Positions 49,517-62,205 of a stretch of DNA of 64,000 bases are shown here, in pieces (the stretch's first letter is position 1; every line of letters begins with the position of its first letter). The stretch is taken from NCBI RefSeq assembly GCF_024679095.1, contig NC_066509.1, forward strand, positions 13,545,042 through 13,609,041. Reading direction: 5' to 3'. The notes under the pieces are model-generated. The model ran no database searches. It was not told where the DNA came from and worked only from the letters and a program-made list of their open reading frames with translations. Both the position numbers and the translations under genes were made by a program. The DNA is from Eriocheir sinensis. Lineage: Eukaryota > Arthropoda > Malacostraca > Decapoda > Varunidae.

Positions 49517-49519
<3 letters not shown>

Positions 49520-49605
<86 letters not shown>

Positions 49606-49869
49606 TACGTGGAAATCAGAAAAAAAGTAATGCTCGAGTGATACGTGTCCTTAATTTGATCGTTTTAAAAGTGAAGTTAAAAAAAAAATCAATGAGGGAG
49701 AGAGAGCAGCTGTACATATAGTCAAGTATGAAGGAAGTATGGATTAATCCGTTGATTTTATATTAATATTGAGGTGCATTATCAATAATCTAAACTTCCA
49801 GCCGTATCAGTAAGTGAAGTAGCAGGATTAAAATTATGACACTCTAAATGTTATCAGGTAATGGTGTTG

Positions 49870-49922
<53 letters not shown>
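49520..49922. repeat. (GA)n and (GT)n microsatellites
   Basis: GA at 49520-49601 and GT at 49874-49922 with a G run, separated by 270 bases of unassigned sequence. Confidence 0.95.
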
Positions 49923-49925
<3 letters not shown>

Positions 49926-51060
49926 GGGGGGTGAAGGGGAGGGATTCAAGTGAAAGCATGAACTGTAAAAAAAGGACACATTTATTTACAGCACATTCAG
50001 TAAACCGTACATTGTATATATAAAAACTAAACTCCACGTGGTGTGTCAAGGAAGTAGCTTAAAAAACGACAGGCATGAATTGGCTCACTTCACTAGAATG
50101 TCGCAACAGGGAAATTGATGAACCGGCTCGTCGCTCGTCGGCAGCAAGTCGTTGGCTGTCTGCGTTGCCGATCACTCATCAGAACAGGTCATACAAGAGA
50201 TGCTCAAACCTTGCTTTTACATATAAGAGTACGTTCGAAAACACAAACACGTACCCGCATACGATGGAAACATTATGCAAGAGAGATGCTTGATTAATCT
50301 TTGTTTGTATTAATAAAAAATGATACGTTCTCTACTACGTGCTCGAATAAGATCAAACCGTGATGCAGGAGATGCTTACCACACTTCTCTTACGGTGTGT
50401 TCGCCAAGACGTACTCACACAATATCAAACGGTACGCAGACGAAATACTTAAACCTTGCTTGTGTTAGCGTACGTTCCCTATTCCATCCGCCCAATTCCA
50501 ATTAGATCATTCAACAACGCAACAAGCAATATCGGATACTTTCAGTTTTGGCGCATAAAAGAATATTATGCACTATATTATTATGCTTCTCAAGACATCG
50601 ACATTCACACAAAATAGCAGTTATACTTTCGTTACTCTCTGTCTTATTGCCATATAAATATAATGACCTTGAAATTAAATGATATATGTGTTGAGGTGTG
50701 CGTACGAAAACTTGCATACACGCAGTGATATGCTTCTGCTATTCCAACCCACACATTCTTAGCATCTGTCTTTCCACAATTTTTTTCTTAATTATTGCAA
50801 CAATATTTAGTTATATACTTCATCTCAATGTTCTTCAGAGTTTTCTTCCTGATACGAAAACTCTTTGAAACGATGCGCACCCACTGGCACGAACAACCTC
50901 CTTCCAGTTATCTTCAGCCGTCTTACCCCCGACGCCCCGCCCCTCCCCTCACCCTGCACCCACTAGATGTCATCTCTAACTCTACTGTCAACTTCTGCCT
51001 CTTACGAAATTACCTTGTTATATAATTCTTTGTCTTAGGTATCTTTTTCCTATCAAATAT
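49923..51060. other. Unassigned intergenic sequence
   Basis: No gene recognised. The phrase AAACCTTGCTT occurs at about 50207 and 50451 in otherwise loosely similar surroundings, a hint of an old duplication. Confidence 0.35.
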
Positions 51061-51073
51061 ACACAAAGAACAT

Positions 51074-51290
51074 CCAATCAGCGACACCTCCAGGAAGGGG
51101 CGGGGCTTGAGGGACTATTTCGTTGGTTGACGGCGACTATTCTCTGTTCAAGTTAACCTGGCAAATTAACCCAATCCACGGCAGCCCACCAATACCCAAT
51201 ACATGCATAATACATAATACATCAATACGATTTAACATTTCTCAGGATCCACCAATCATATGCAGTCTGAGTTGGAAGAGGGGCGTGGTG
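51074..51290. promoter_or_regulatory. Possible CCAAT/GC-box promoter region
   Basis: CATCCAATCAGCG at 51071, GGGGCGGGGCTT at 51097, CCACCAATCA at 51249 and GGGGCGTGG at 51280 cluster within 210 bases. Paired CCAAT and GC boxes are typical of housekeeping promoters. No start exon or TATA box can be tied to it. Confidence 0.3.
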
Positions 51291-52028
51291 TGCTTGGGGG
51301 CTCGCCAAGGATATACACTCAATGAGGGATAGGGGAGGGACTGCTTTGCCTAATTAATGTGAACAGAGTATAGTTCAAATACGAAACAATAACGCCATTT
51401 CGGCCGAGAGCCCTGAGAGCGGGTGTGAGGGGACAGGCGGGCCTTCCAGGCAGTGAAGGACTCGATAAATATGCGAACAGATTTCTCTTCCGTCACTCCT
51501 TCCTGAGGCCTATACAGACAGTCTTCCAGTGGGCTTTGTCTTTAGCTCATATGACTTAATTTGAAAAGCACTAATATAAGAATGCTACAGAAAAAAAAAC
51601 TATACTCTGTTCCAGCAACTCTGACAAAAAACGGTGCTCCAAATTTGGTAACAGTTTCGGCCGCATCGCTGTTACAGCACATTATTAAATTTTCACCTAG
51701 AAAATAAAATAAAAACTAAAATCAACCTGCCTTTTTCTTGCCAACGTCATAACTAATTGATAATTACTGTAATGTTAAGATGAAACGGAGCGGGTCACTT
51801 CATGCTACTGCGAGAAGCAGGTCAACTAAAGAGTTAAAAGAACGAAGATGTAGCCATTAGGTGAATATCAAGTCTGACACACTATGGAACGGACTATAGG
51901 CACAAATAATGATATAAACGATTCGTTATTATTGTTCACGCAAGGTCTTATGTCATATGAGCCTAAGATACAAGCTGGCTAAGACTTGATCACACACTCC
52001 TCCTAAGTTGGCTCTGACTTGTTCACAC
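51291..52028. other. Unassigned intergenic sequence
   Basis: No gene or repeat recognised. Confidence 0.4.
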
Positions 52029-52300
52029 AGGGTTTACTCCTCCCAAACCTTTGAACATTGAAGTCGATACATGCAACATACAAAGTATCACAAGTCTCGG
52101 CACATCAAGTAGTATACCAGGTCGTCAACGATTGGAAAGTTGAAACAAAGAAAATAAATGGAACATAATTATTTCTCCAGTCACTTCTGTCGAGCCTTTG
52201 AACCTTAGAAATCGGTACATAGAGCGTAAACAAAATGGCACAGGCTTCCTCGGCACACAGGACTGTCATTTCAGGTCGTCAGTGATTGGGAGGTTGCAAC
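52029..52300. repeat. Diverged tandem duplication, unit about 135-140 bp
   Basis: Copy 1 (CCTTTGAACATTGAAGTCGA ... CAGGTCGTCAACGATTGG ... GTTGAAAC) is followed by copy 2 (CCTTTGAACCTTAGAAATCG ... CAGGTCGTCAGTGATTGG ... GTTGCAAC). Both have a TCGGCACA(T/C) block in the middle. Confidence 0.7.
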
Positions 52301-52636
52301 ACTGTCATAAAATAGCGAATCGTTGCACACACTTTTTTGGGGGAATGGCCGGTCATGCGATGTGAAAATGCAGCAGTAATGAAAAACTAATAAAATATAT
52401 ATTGGAATAAATTTGGGTCAGCAAGGTGGGGATAATTCACAATATGGCCAGCGCTGGAAACGTATTAATAATTTTGTAGTGGGGTGCGAGTATGTACATT
52501 TTTGTCATTTTGCCGAACACAAACTGGAATTGGTGATGGAATACCTAAACATGTATTTGATGCACACTCACAATAAAAAAAAAGATACTTGTCGAAAACC
52601 ACTTCCACCACATCACTATACAAGATGCGATTAATT

Positions 52637-52637
<1 letters not shown>

Positions 52638-52669
<32 letters not shown>

Positions 52670-52720
52670 CAAAGCTTGACTCGTCTCGTAAATATATAAA
52701 CAGGTGAGAACATAGGTAAG

Positions 52721-52784
<64 letters not shown>

Positions 52785-52831
52785 GCTTGACTCGTCTCGT
52801 AAATATATAAACAGGTGAGAACATAGGTAAG

Positions 52832-52884
<53 letters not shown>
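52638..52884. repeat. Composite (AC)n minisatellite with duplicated 52-bp spacer
   Basis: Three AC arrays are separated by two identical spacers beginning AAAGCTTGACTCGTCTCGTA and ending ACATAGGTAAGAACAC (52671-52723 and 52781-52833). The higher-order unit is about 110 bp. Exact identity of the spacers implies a recent duplication or gene conversion. Confidence 0.9.
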
Positions 52885-52886
<2 letters not shown>

Positions 52887-52996
52887 TTATTTGTATACAA
52901 GCTAAGCATCGGCGTAGTTTACAGTCTGATACAAAAAGGCAGAACAATTGTCATCACATTGAAGAAGGAGGCGACGGAGAGCTTTTGGCACCCCTC

Positions 52997-52999
<3 letters not shown>

Positions 53000-53077
<78 letters not shown>
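53000..53077. repeat. (AC)n microsatellite
   Basis: About 78 bases of AC. Confidence 0.98.
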
Positions 53078-53080
<3 letters not shown>

Positions 53081-53507
53081 CTTCGTTTTATCGCATTTTT
53101 CTATATATTTCCGAAAACTTTTGTATGGTTTTGGCACGCGATTTCGTTTTACCAAATGAAATCGCGTTCACCAAAACTTTCCGCAAATTTAAGGAAGTAT
53201 AGGATAAAATGTGATAAGGTAAAGGACGCACGAACTTGGAATGGAGGTAAGTAGGAAAAGAACAAATAAAATCACACACACACACACATCTTATACGCCC
53301 TCACCATTATAGTAATACCACCGCTTGACAGTAACTTACAGGGCTGTACACACACAAGTCTTCATATCCTTACTGACTTGATACTTATATGTAATTAGTG
53401 TAGTAAAAAAGGGGAGATGAAACAATGAGGAGGGTTACCGTGGTCATCCTTCATAATACACTAAGGGAATACACTAAGGGGGAAAGGAACTTACAAAAAA
53501 AATCCAT

Positions 53508-53614
53508 CTAATTTTCTCTAAGGAGGACTAAAAGGGAGAGGCCGAGGAGCAGAGTCGGAGCCAATGTCCCCGCGCCGCTCCGCCCGCCGCTGGTTGACTG
53601 CAGGACTGCCATGG
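53508..53614 (-). CDS. Ig/FN3 adhesion protein, terminal exon: GPI-anchor signal
   Basis: On the minus strand the acceptor CTCCCCAG is followed, in the phase 1 left by the FN3 exon, by 34 residues ending in TAG at 53508-53510. They read AMAVLQSTSGGRSGAG then TLAPTLLLGLSLLVLL and REN. Small residues followed by a short spacer and a roughly 16-residue hydrophobic C terminus is the classical GPI-attachment signal, with the likely omega site in the SGG/SGAG stretch. GPI anchoring is established for klingon and related Ig-superfamily adhesion proteins, so this fits the upstream Ig and FN3 exons. Phase continuity supports the join across a 3.9-kb intron. Confidence 0.7.
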
Positions 53615-53669
53615 CTGGGGAGGGAGGGAGGGAGAGTGAGACGCGGAGGGAGAGGGAGCTAGGGAAGGA

Positions 53670-53965
53670 CTTGGGGCCGTATTTTTTAACATTTACCACA
53701 CACATATTTGACAAGCTTTTCGTAGGAGTTATGGGCATTTCTAGAGGTAGTTTAATGACCCTGGTGGTAGTTTGATCCTTCATCCGTGCCAGAAAACTAA
53801 AAAAACACTCATGAGAATCTGATTAATCTCCTTTTTAGCCTTTGGGAGTAATTAATGTGAGAGGCGGAAGCGTCTGAGAATTATAAGCGTATCTAAAACC
53901 AAGTAATAGTTTAATAAGGCATCTGCATCATGAATGTGGAAAATACTCAAAGATGGGAGATGTTG
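53670..53965. repeat. Dispersed repeat, second copy
   Basis: Carries CCGTATTTTTTAACATTTAC, TTTTCGTAGGAGTTATGGGC, GAGGTAGTTTAATGACCC and AAGGCATCTGCATCATGAAT, in the same order as the decayed copy at 26235-26420. It begins just upstream of the GPI exon acceptor. Class unknown. Confidence 0.45.
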
Positions 53966-54029
53966 TCTTGAATAGTGTTATGGTGTATGATCCCTCGTTT
54001 TGAAGAGGTAAACTATTATTTATGTTATT

Positions 54030-54098
54030 CGGGAGCCGCACAAGTGCCCTGAAGGAGCCGCATGAAGCTCTGTATACCGTAGGTTGCCGACCACTGGG
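54030..54098 (-). mobile_element. hAT (Charlie-like) terminus fragment
   Basis: The minus strand reads CCAGTGGTCGGCAACCTACG then GCTTCATGCGGCTCCTTCAG and GTGCGGCTCCC. CAG(T/G)GGTCGGCAACCT at the tip with repeated GCGGCTC is the terminal pattern of widespread animal hAT/Charlie elements. Only one end is visible. Confidence 0.6.
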
Positions 54099-54800
54099 CC
54101 AGGCGGACGATTAGGGGGACTGGTACACAGCCTGAGATACGAGTGAGGAGGCAGGTCTGGTAGTATATAGCAAGCTCTAGTAGGTGAGGACTTGACTTTT
54201 CATTTGCAATGACTGGGCACTTGAACAGGGGACTTGCGGGTACCTAACGTCATTCTGCGCGTTTAAGACTTATTCAGACCATGAACCATTCAGCTCGGGC
54301 TGGTTGGGACCACTTCCTTTGCGGCTTTTGAACTTTTGGTCATCAGATGATTTGAATAACATAATTAGTTTCATGGATACACATGACTATAGAACGTGGT
54401 CGTCCTCTTTCACTTATCTAGGGAAGCGCAAAAACCTAGACACCTTGAGTATCTTTTCTGATGAAGGGAATATTAAAAGAGATGTCCAGGCTGAAAAAAA
54501 AAACCGGAGGTCCAGATTAAAAATAGTTTAGGATAATAATGAGTTTCAGTTCGAGCCACACCAATAAAGTGATACACCAAATAGTGAAGGGCAAATGCGG
54601 TATTTTCAACACGCTTAAAATCCATGAATAACTCTGGTCGCGTTTCGAAATGTCATACTCTGTCAACTGATCCGCGAGTGATGGGCGCCGGGCACTCACG
54701 CGTGTCACTGCCTAATGGAGCGGGGGTGTGGCCCGGCACTCACCGCTATCACGCCGCTCAACTAAACTACTTTCCTGATCCTTGTTTTGCACGCCCCACG

Positions 54801-55494
<694 letters not shown>

Positions 55495-55498
<4 letters not shown>

Positions 55499-56130
55499 GT
55501 AGTAGTAGTAGTTTATTGACCACAGCTTTACAATATTTTTTTTTTCGCACACGCTAGGTCCTGAACATGAATAAGCTGAATTACGAGTTATGCATAATCA
55601 AAATAATGTAGTCCACGATAATTATAGGTAATAAATACATCACATAGAACATTCAACAAAATAAAAATCTAAAAATACAAGTCCCAAGAAAAAAAAAAAA
55701 TTCAAAGCCAAGATAAACGACACAGTAAATAAGAGAAACATGGTTAAAGAAAATGAAAAGAAATATGTCTCCGACACTATACAACAATAAAATTACACAA
55801 TAAAAACTTAATGAACTGTAAAACTTAAAACAATATGCAAAAACTGAAAGCAATATGTAAAAACTGGTCACTAAGTGTAACAATCGAAAGAAAACATAAA
55901 ACCAGAGAACATTAAAAGGAAAAAACTAGCGACATATAATAAATGAACATCCCAAGAAAACGTAAAATGAACATAAAAAGACCATAAAAAGAAAAAAATT
56001 TACACGTTCACAGATAGTATATCATAGATTATTTTGCAAGCTTTGTCTGTAGAAAAATCAGTAAATATTGACTGTAATGCACAAAATCCATAGTTCTCTC
56101 TCAGTTGTCGGTTTAGTGGGTACAGAATAA
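55495..56130. other. A-rich intron sequence
   Basis: Short (TAG)n at 55495-55512 then A-rich sequence with repeated GAAAACATAAAA- and CCAAGAAAA-like words. No exon recognised in this intron of the adhesion gene. Confidence 0.4.

Positions 56131-56133
<3 letters not shown>

Positions 56134-56171
<38 letters not shown>
56134..56171. repeat. (AC)n microsatellite
   Basis: About 38 bases of AC immediately before a tRNA-like SINE head. Confidence 0.97.
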
Positions 56172-56172
<1 letters not shown>

Positions 56173-56174
<2 letters not shown>

Positions 56175-56466
56175 CCCGGTAGCTCAGTGGGTAGAGCGTC
56201 TGCCTCACAACCAGAAGGACCGGGGTTCGATTCCCCGACCGGGTGAAGATAAGTTGGGTTTATCTTCTTTCACGTGTAGCCCCTGTTCACCTAGCAATGA
56301 GTAGGTACGCGACGTAAGGCGAGGAGTTGTGACCTCGTTGTCGCGGTGTGTTGTGTGTGAGTGGTCTCAGTCCTACCCAAAGATCGGTCACTGAGCTCTT
56401 GAGCTCCATCCGTCGGGGAACGGCTGGCTGTCTCGAGAGAGACCCGCAGCAGACCAAGAGGTGAAT
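56173..56466 (+). mobile_element. tRNA-derived SINE, family D
   Basis: The first 75 bases fold as a near-tRNA: 5' GCCCGGT pairs with ACCGGGT, D arm GCTCAGTGGGTAGAGC, anticodon loop CTCACAA (CAC, valine type) and T arm CGGGGTTCGATTCCCCG. One base is missing between the acceptor and D stems and the anticodon stem has a mismatch, so it is a retroposon head and not a functional tRNA. A 215-base body with TCGTTGTCGCGGTGTG and CGAGAGAGACCCGCAGCAG follows. AC arrays flank both sides. Confidence 0.75.
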
Positions 56467-56792
<326 letters not shown>

Positions 56793-56795
<3 letters not shown>

Positions 56796-57392
56796 CAAAG
56801 GTGATCATCAAAACACCTCAATATGATTTCATCAGCTTTTCTTTTTCCTGCTTCTTTTATTATTATGGTGCAGCGCGTGGCGGGATTTTTTTTAAACTTA
56901 ATTTTACTCCTGTACGTAGATTTTAACGCTGAGTATCTTTGTTATGACGTATTAGCGGTGAGTGGTATTTAAGAGACTTAGTTTTCCTGACACCAAATAC
57001 GAAACCGCCTTACGTTAGCGAGTAAAAATGACCTAATGCACTACAGCCTTTCTCGGGTTTTTAAAAAGGGGGACAGCCACAGCGGGTCTTTTTAAAGCTG
57101 CTTCAGGCTGAGTGGTCAACGAGCAGTGCGGTGAACAAGTTAAAAGCTCCGCCGACAGTTTTCAGCCGTTGTCGAGTGGCGCCGAAGAATCAGTTGTTTA
57201 TCGACCTTGACTTCAGTGATCTCTGTCCGGGCAGCACCGCCGAGCAGCGGGGGCCGAGCAGAAAGATAAATTACGTCGTCACTATAAAAAAAAAAAGAAA
57301 AATCGCCCGCGCCACTAATGGGGCTGGGGCCGACCAAAAGCACCTTTAAGATACTTACCGGTGCGAAGGGCCCGAAATAAATAAATTAAAAT

Positions 57393-57395
<3 letters not shown>
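56793..57395. other. Intron sequence with SINE-like tail
   Basis: No exon seen. The stretch 57300-57345 (CGCGCCACTAATGGGGCTGG then GGCCGAC) resembles the TGGCGCCACTATAA ... GGGCTGGGGCCGAC block of SINE family A, preceded by an A run, and may be a related element. Confidence 0.35.

Positions 57396-57481
<86 letters not shown>
57396..57481. repeat. (AT)n microsatellite
   Basis: About 86 bases of AT ending only 18 bases from the donor of the adjacent FN3 exon on the minus strand. Confidence 0.97.
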
Positions 57482-57482
<1 letters not shown>

Positions 57483-57499
57483 TTATAAGACTTGCTCAC

Positions 57500-57705
57500 C
57501 TTTCTTGGTGGAGAAGTGGAAGTGGTCGCTCTCTGCCGACCAGCCGTACCTGTTCCGCACCCGCACCACCGTCACGTAGTCGCTGGCCACCTCGAGGCCA
57601 TGCAGCGTGTAGGTGAGGCTCTCGCGTTGGGCGCGGCACGCTCGTCGCCACCACTTTCTTGGACACGTTCTCCCACGCGCCCGCCATCACCACCGTGTGA
57701 TTGGG
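57500..57705 (-). CDS. Ig/FN3 adhesion protein, exon: second half of FN3 domain (1-bp frameshift)
   Basis: Minus-strand acceptor CTCTGCCGCAG, donor AAAG/GTGAGC. The first half reads PNHTVVMAGAWENVSKKVVA in phase 0, joining the previous FN3 exon. The second half reads LTYTLHGLEVASDYVTVVRV then RNRYGWSAESDHFHFSTKK, the F and G strands of an FN3 domain with the usual L-x-x-x-Y-x-x-x-V pattern, but only in the next frame. The break is at a GGG run (57629-57631): one base too many. The other frame has an early stop, so no splice change rescues it. An assembly indel is most likely; a real disabling mutation is possible. It ends in phase 1, which matches the GPI exon. Confidence 0.8.
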
Positions 57706-57759
57706 CTGCGGCAGAGGGTGAAAAAAAGCACTGTGAGGGGCGAGCAGTAATTTTCTTTT

Positions 57760-58690
57760 TATTCTTTCTTTATTATATATTTCTTTACTGACTGATAAGA
57801 GGAGTGTGATGCATGGGGTAGGGTGTGTTGGGGGGTGCAGGAAAATGAGGAAAAATAAGGCAAGCTCATTCGGACTTGATTCAACTCTTGATTGATTCGG
57901 TCCAGTGTCTTGACTGATTCGAACTTCCGTCTTGATCTGCGTAACCCTGACCAAACGACGGAAGCTAAAGATACGAGTAACATAATGACAGTAGAGGAAA
58001 CACAAAATTGGAAAGGGATGAGAAAGAGGAAGAAGAAAACAAACAACGCAGGGAGAAATAGGGCAAGAGTTAGATTAGACGTGAGAGAAAAACAACAACT
58101 GGTGGAAGAGGGCGACTACGAGGAAGAGGGCGACTACGAGGAAGAGGGCGACTACGAGGAAGAGGAAAACAATACAATTGGAAAGAGAGAAAAAACAGGT
58201 CACAAGGGAGAAGGAGAATAAGAAGAGGACGCAGGGGAACGATGAGAAGGAAAGAACGATAAAAGAGAGGAAGAACATGGGGAAAATATTTTAAGAGAAG
58301 GGAGAATAAATAGGACCCGTGGGAGAGGAGGAAAGGAAAGAGAACGTAGAGATATGAGAAGCAAGAAATGAGGAAAGAAGAGGAAAGGAAAGGAGGAATG
58401 GAGGAAAGGAGAAATAGAGGAGGAGAAAGACTAGAAAGAGAACGCAGAAAATTGAGGAGTGAGGAGGAAAGGAGAGAGAAGGTAGAGAAATAAGGAATGA
58501 TGAGGAATGGAAAGAGAAGTAGAGAAATGAGGAAAGAGAAAAAATAAAAAACGAACGTAGTGGAGGAATGGAAAGATAAAGTAGATAAATGGGGAATGAG
58601 GAGAAATGGAGAAAAGGTAAAGAAATAAAGGGCAAGGAATTGTGAGTGAGGAGGAAAGAGAAGGTAGCGAAGTGGGGAGCGAGAAATGAG
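57760..58690. repeat. Purine-rich intron tract with 18-bp tandem repeat
   Basis: Three to four copies of GAGGAAGAGGGCGACTAC at 58105-58163, then irregular GGAAAGGAGGA-type sequence to about 58690. The long open frames on both strands are compositional. Confidence 0.8.
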
Positions 58691-59035
58691 GAGCAAGGAG
58701 GAACCGTGTACGGACTTAGATCTTGGCGCCGTTCGCTCGAGACTCAGCATCGAGGTTCATTTTGCCGCATAATGAGTAAGCGTGATCATCGACAGTCATT
58801 TCTCGAGTCCGGTGCAGCACAAAGACCTCTCCCAAGCGCCTCCTCCGCCCATCCTGCCTAACAAGCAAATACACTAAACATTGTGAATAGACTCCGCGCC
58901 GCTGCCTGACGTAATGATCGGGCTGAGTGAATGGGAATGAATGGACATGTGCTGGTTTCTTTTGCATGTTCCTGTTCCTCCTCCTTCTTTTTCTTTTTTT
59001 TCTGCTCTTCATCATCATCATTATTATCCTTATCA
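58691..59035. other. Unassigned intron sequence
   Basis: No exon recognised in either strand. Confidence 0.4.
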
Positions 59036-59333
<298 letters not shown>

Positions 59334-60116
59334 GTCTGTTGTTGCTCCTCCGCTTGCATAGTTCAGGCGGCGATCGAGTAGCAGTGAGTAGATAGATTGC
59401 GGGTTCATGCAACGCTAAGGCCGTAATACATAAGTTAGTGATCGATGGTTAAAGTTCTCAATAGTTGCAGATACGTGCGTGGGAAGGGAGGGGGAGTGGG
59501 TGGGTGAAGAGGGAGGGAGGGAGGAGAGAGGGATCAATGTTGTTATTATTTAGAATTATTATTACTATACTTCTTCTGCTGCTTCTTTTCACGATCGTTA
59601 TTTACGTTACTAAGTCTGGCTCGGCTAATCGTGCGGTTCAAAGGTGCCATGTGAGGAGTAATCCAAGAGTACAGCGTGCCCCGTTTTTAACCCCACGTTG
59701 GTTCTCTCTCTCTCTCTCTCTCTCTGTATTTTTTCTTACTTATGTCAGCTTATTTTAACGTACATTCCTTCACGATATAATCTAAATACAATTGTGAAAC
59801 TACTTACACATCCCAAACGTAAGGGAAACTCAATAATAAATATAGCATTTTTTTTAGCAACACTGTAAAATATGTATGCCACGTTTCTTTATATGCTTAT
59901 AAAATTTCTTATCCATAATAAGTTAACTGTTCTTTTATACGTTATAATTCTAAGATTAAATGTGTATGCATACTTGCTGATCATATTTGCCATGGTTTTA
60001 CTTATATTAGAACATTTCTACATCGCGGGCTAGGAGACATGCGGCAAAGCTGTACAAGGGGATCCCCCTACGCTGAACCTCCCCCCCCAACCGCACGTTT
60101 AGTTGAGCCAGACTAT
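59334..60116. other. Unassigned intron sequence
   Basis: A GA/GT-rich patch near 59480-59530 and a short CT run near 59703. No exon recognised. Confidence 0.4.
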
Positions 60117-60185
60117 AGTGTCACTACTACTACCTCTACTACAACTTATAGTACCTGTACTACTACTACTACTTCTACTACTACG

Positions 60186-60238
<53 letters not shown>

Positions 60239-60255
60239 AACTACTACTACTACAT
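60117..60255. repeat. (CTA)n microsatellite
   Basis: CTA units with a few TAG and ACG variants. Confidence 0.95.
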
Positions 60256-60759
60256 AAAAGATACCTCCACCCATGTTTATTTTCCCGACAGATAATCATG
60301 GAGGGCTCCATAGCTTGCAGATCATTAGCCCCAACTCTATTCGCTAATGACTGTGGCATCCAACCAAATTACTAATACTACTTAGCACTAAATATATACA
60401 TAACGCCTTATCATCTATTGCGTCTAGATTTCCCTTTCCTTCCCTACTCGTGTCACTCCCGACCCACCTTAATGTCACCCTCCACCACTGTGGCCTCATA
60501 GTCCATATTGGAGATGTTGGTGGCTTTTGGGCCAGAGTGTCTGGTGCCCCTGAGACATAGGATGGCCGACCTGAGCAGGGAGAACGAGAGGCGACACCTC
60601 ATCCAGGCGACAACGTGACTCCTTGGCTGATTCTTCTTTTCTGAGATAAGTTCTGCGAGTCATGCGTAGAAGCATCGGGCCCTGGGACTCATCCCGCCGG
60701 ATGTGGTGAAGACGAGGGGGGTGAAGCTGCCCTGATCCACATGTTGGATTCTTTCACCG
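60256..60759. other. Unassigned intron sequence
   Basis: A minus-strand open stretch near 60468-60602 (MRCRLSFSLLRSAILCLRGT onward) with a possible donor was considered as an exon and not accepted; otherwise nothing recognised. Confidence 0.4.
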
Positions 60760-60965
60760 TATAGCAGTCATGTGGTGAGTGCCAATTTAGCAGTCATGTG
60801 GTGAGTGCCAATACAATTGTCACATTCAAAAATAGACTAGATAAATTCATGGACAGCGATATTAGGTGGGGTTAGATACACGGGAGCTTAGGGTCAAAGG
60901 AGTTGCCTCGTACAGGCCTACCGGCCTCTTGCAGACTCCTGCGTTCTTATGTTCTTATGTTCTTA
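60760..60965 (+). mobile_element. CR1-like LINE 3' end with GTTCTTAT tail
   Basis: Reads TFKNRLDKFMDSDIRWG, the C-terminal block of such LINEs, then a 3' untranslated part GGCCTACCGGCCTCTTGCAG and a tail of three GTTCTTAT units. The opposite-strand copy at 10590-11577 ends with the same sequence. A short duplication (TAGCAGTCATGTGGTGAGTG twice) lies just before it. Confidence 0.75.
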
Positions 60966-60984
60966 TGCCCTTGTCTTCTGCTTG

Positions 60985-62205
60985 TTCCTGTGGTGGGCGG
61001 CTTCCAGGGGCAGCTCACGGTGACAGGCAGCCATCGGGTCGAATATGCGGATGTCCATGAACGCCCGCTGTCCGCGCACTCAGAATCCGCGGGCACTTAC
61101 ATCAACCCGTGCCTCCTGTGAAGTATTGGCCGTCCTGTACCTAAGGCGTTCGCCGTCCATAGGAAGCAGTGCCGGCTCGGTAGTGACGTCTTGGCATACC
61201 TCCCCGAGCATGCTGGCTGTCAGATCCCTCACCTCATCGTGTCGAATACAGACGAAGCCTCCCTTCTTGCATGTCATGGTGTGAGTGACACCATTCGGTG
61301 ATCCACATGCACAGAGATCAGGCAGCCCCTCAATAGGCCAGCCATATCTCAGAGCAACGGCGTCGGCAAATTTTTGTTTGTTGAGGCTGAAGCCCTTTGC
61401 TCTGATTGGAAGTGACGTTAGCCAGTTAGAAGTGCCTGCCTCCTATGCTGTGTGGATTTTTCCACACATTTCTGTGGACGGGTTGTGTGTTAGACGGTCC
61501 AGCTCGTACTTTTGGGCCTGGTGCCTTTCTTCTGAGATTCTTCTTATGATTTCTCTTATTTCTGTTTGGTCTATTTCGTCATCTGCCTCCTGAGCGATGA
61601 TCCTGTTGGTGAGAGATCTGGTAAGGCTGATGGAGTTTTGGTTCTCCTTATCAGCCACCTATTCTCAGGGTTGGTGATCCCCATCCCACCCAGTCTTGGA
61701 GGAAGTGCTAGCATATCCCTCTCCTCCTCCCCCAAAGCATGAGATTTCACCAGCGCCGGCAAGAATCCATTCTTGACGGCATTCTCCAGTGGTCGAAGGA
61801 GTGGACTGATGCCGGAGATGGTACGCATCAGGAACGTCCACCGATGTTGGATGCCGTGGGTGTACGCTGAATAGGCAGCGTGTGGCTCAGTCTTGGCAAT
61901 GGCAGACAAAGCTTCTATTTCCTTCAGCTACTTTGTCTCCTACGTACTCCTTCTTATATACCTCTGTCCCGATCACTGCACCTAAGTGTTGTTGTCCGTC
62001 CTTTGACACAATGACGCCACTTCCTCTAAAAGTTTCTGCGGCATGGTCATAATGTTCAGGTTTGACAATAAGGACAGACTTGGTGGCGTTAGGGATGTAT
62101 CCTATCTCAGGGCCGGCGGCGTTCACAATATCCCACCACCCTTTTAAGTCTGAGATTTTACCAGCACCTGAGAGGTCATCCGCATAACCCATATGTTTCA
62201 CCCGT
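60985..62205 (-). mobile_element. Degenerate non-LTR retrotransposon with YADD RT and C-terminal CCHC/nuclease-like region, minus
   Basis: Reading leftward: MGYADDLSGAGKISDLKGWW (RT catalytic box), IGYIPNATKSVLIVKPEH, HLGAVIGTEVYKKEYV, SAIAKTEPHAAYSAYTHGIQ, MLALPPRLGGMGITNPEN, QADDEIDQTEIREIIRRISE, then CACGSPNGVTHTMTCKKGGF (CCHC), IRHDEVRDLTASMLGEVC and EARVDVSARGF followed by a stop, then RGQRAFMDIRIFDP. The final block with conserved R-H, D and R-x-FxDxRxF resembles a restriction-like endonuclease. Frameshifts occur near 61660 and 61905. It lies in the intron between the FN3 exons. Confidence 0.7.

Noticed and set aside
56173..56246. tRNA-Val gene
   Set aside because: A base is missing between acceptor and D stems, the anticodon stem is mismatched and a SINE body follows, so it is a tRNA-derived SINE head.
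60468..60602. Minus-strand open stretch with a GTGGGT donor and some signal-peptide character
   Set aside because: It lies between the two FN3 exons, which join in phase 0; the acceptors available here give phase 2. The FN3 domain is complete without it.
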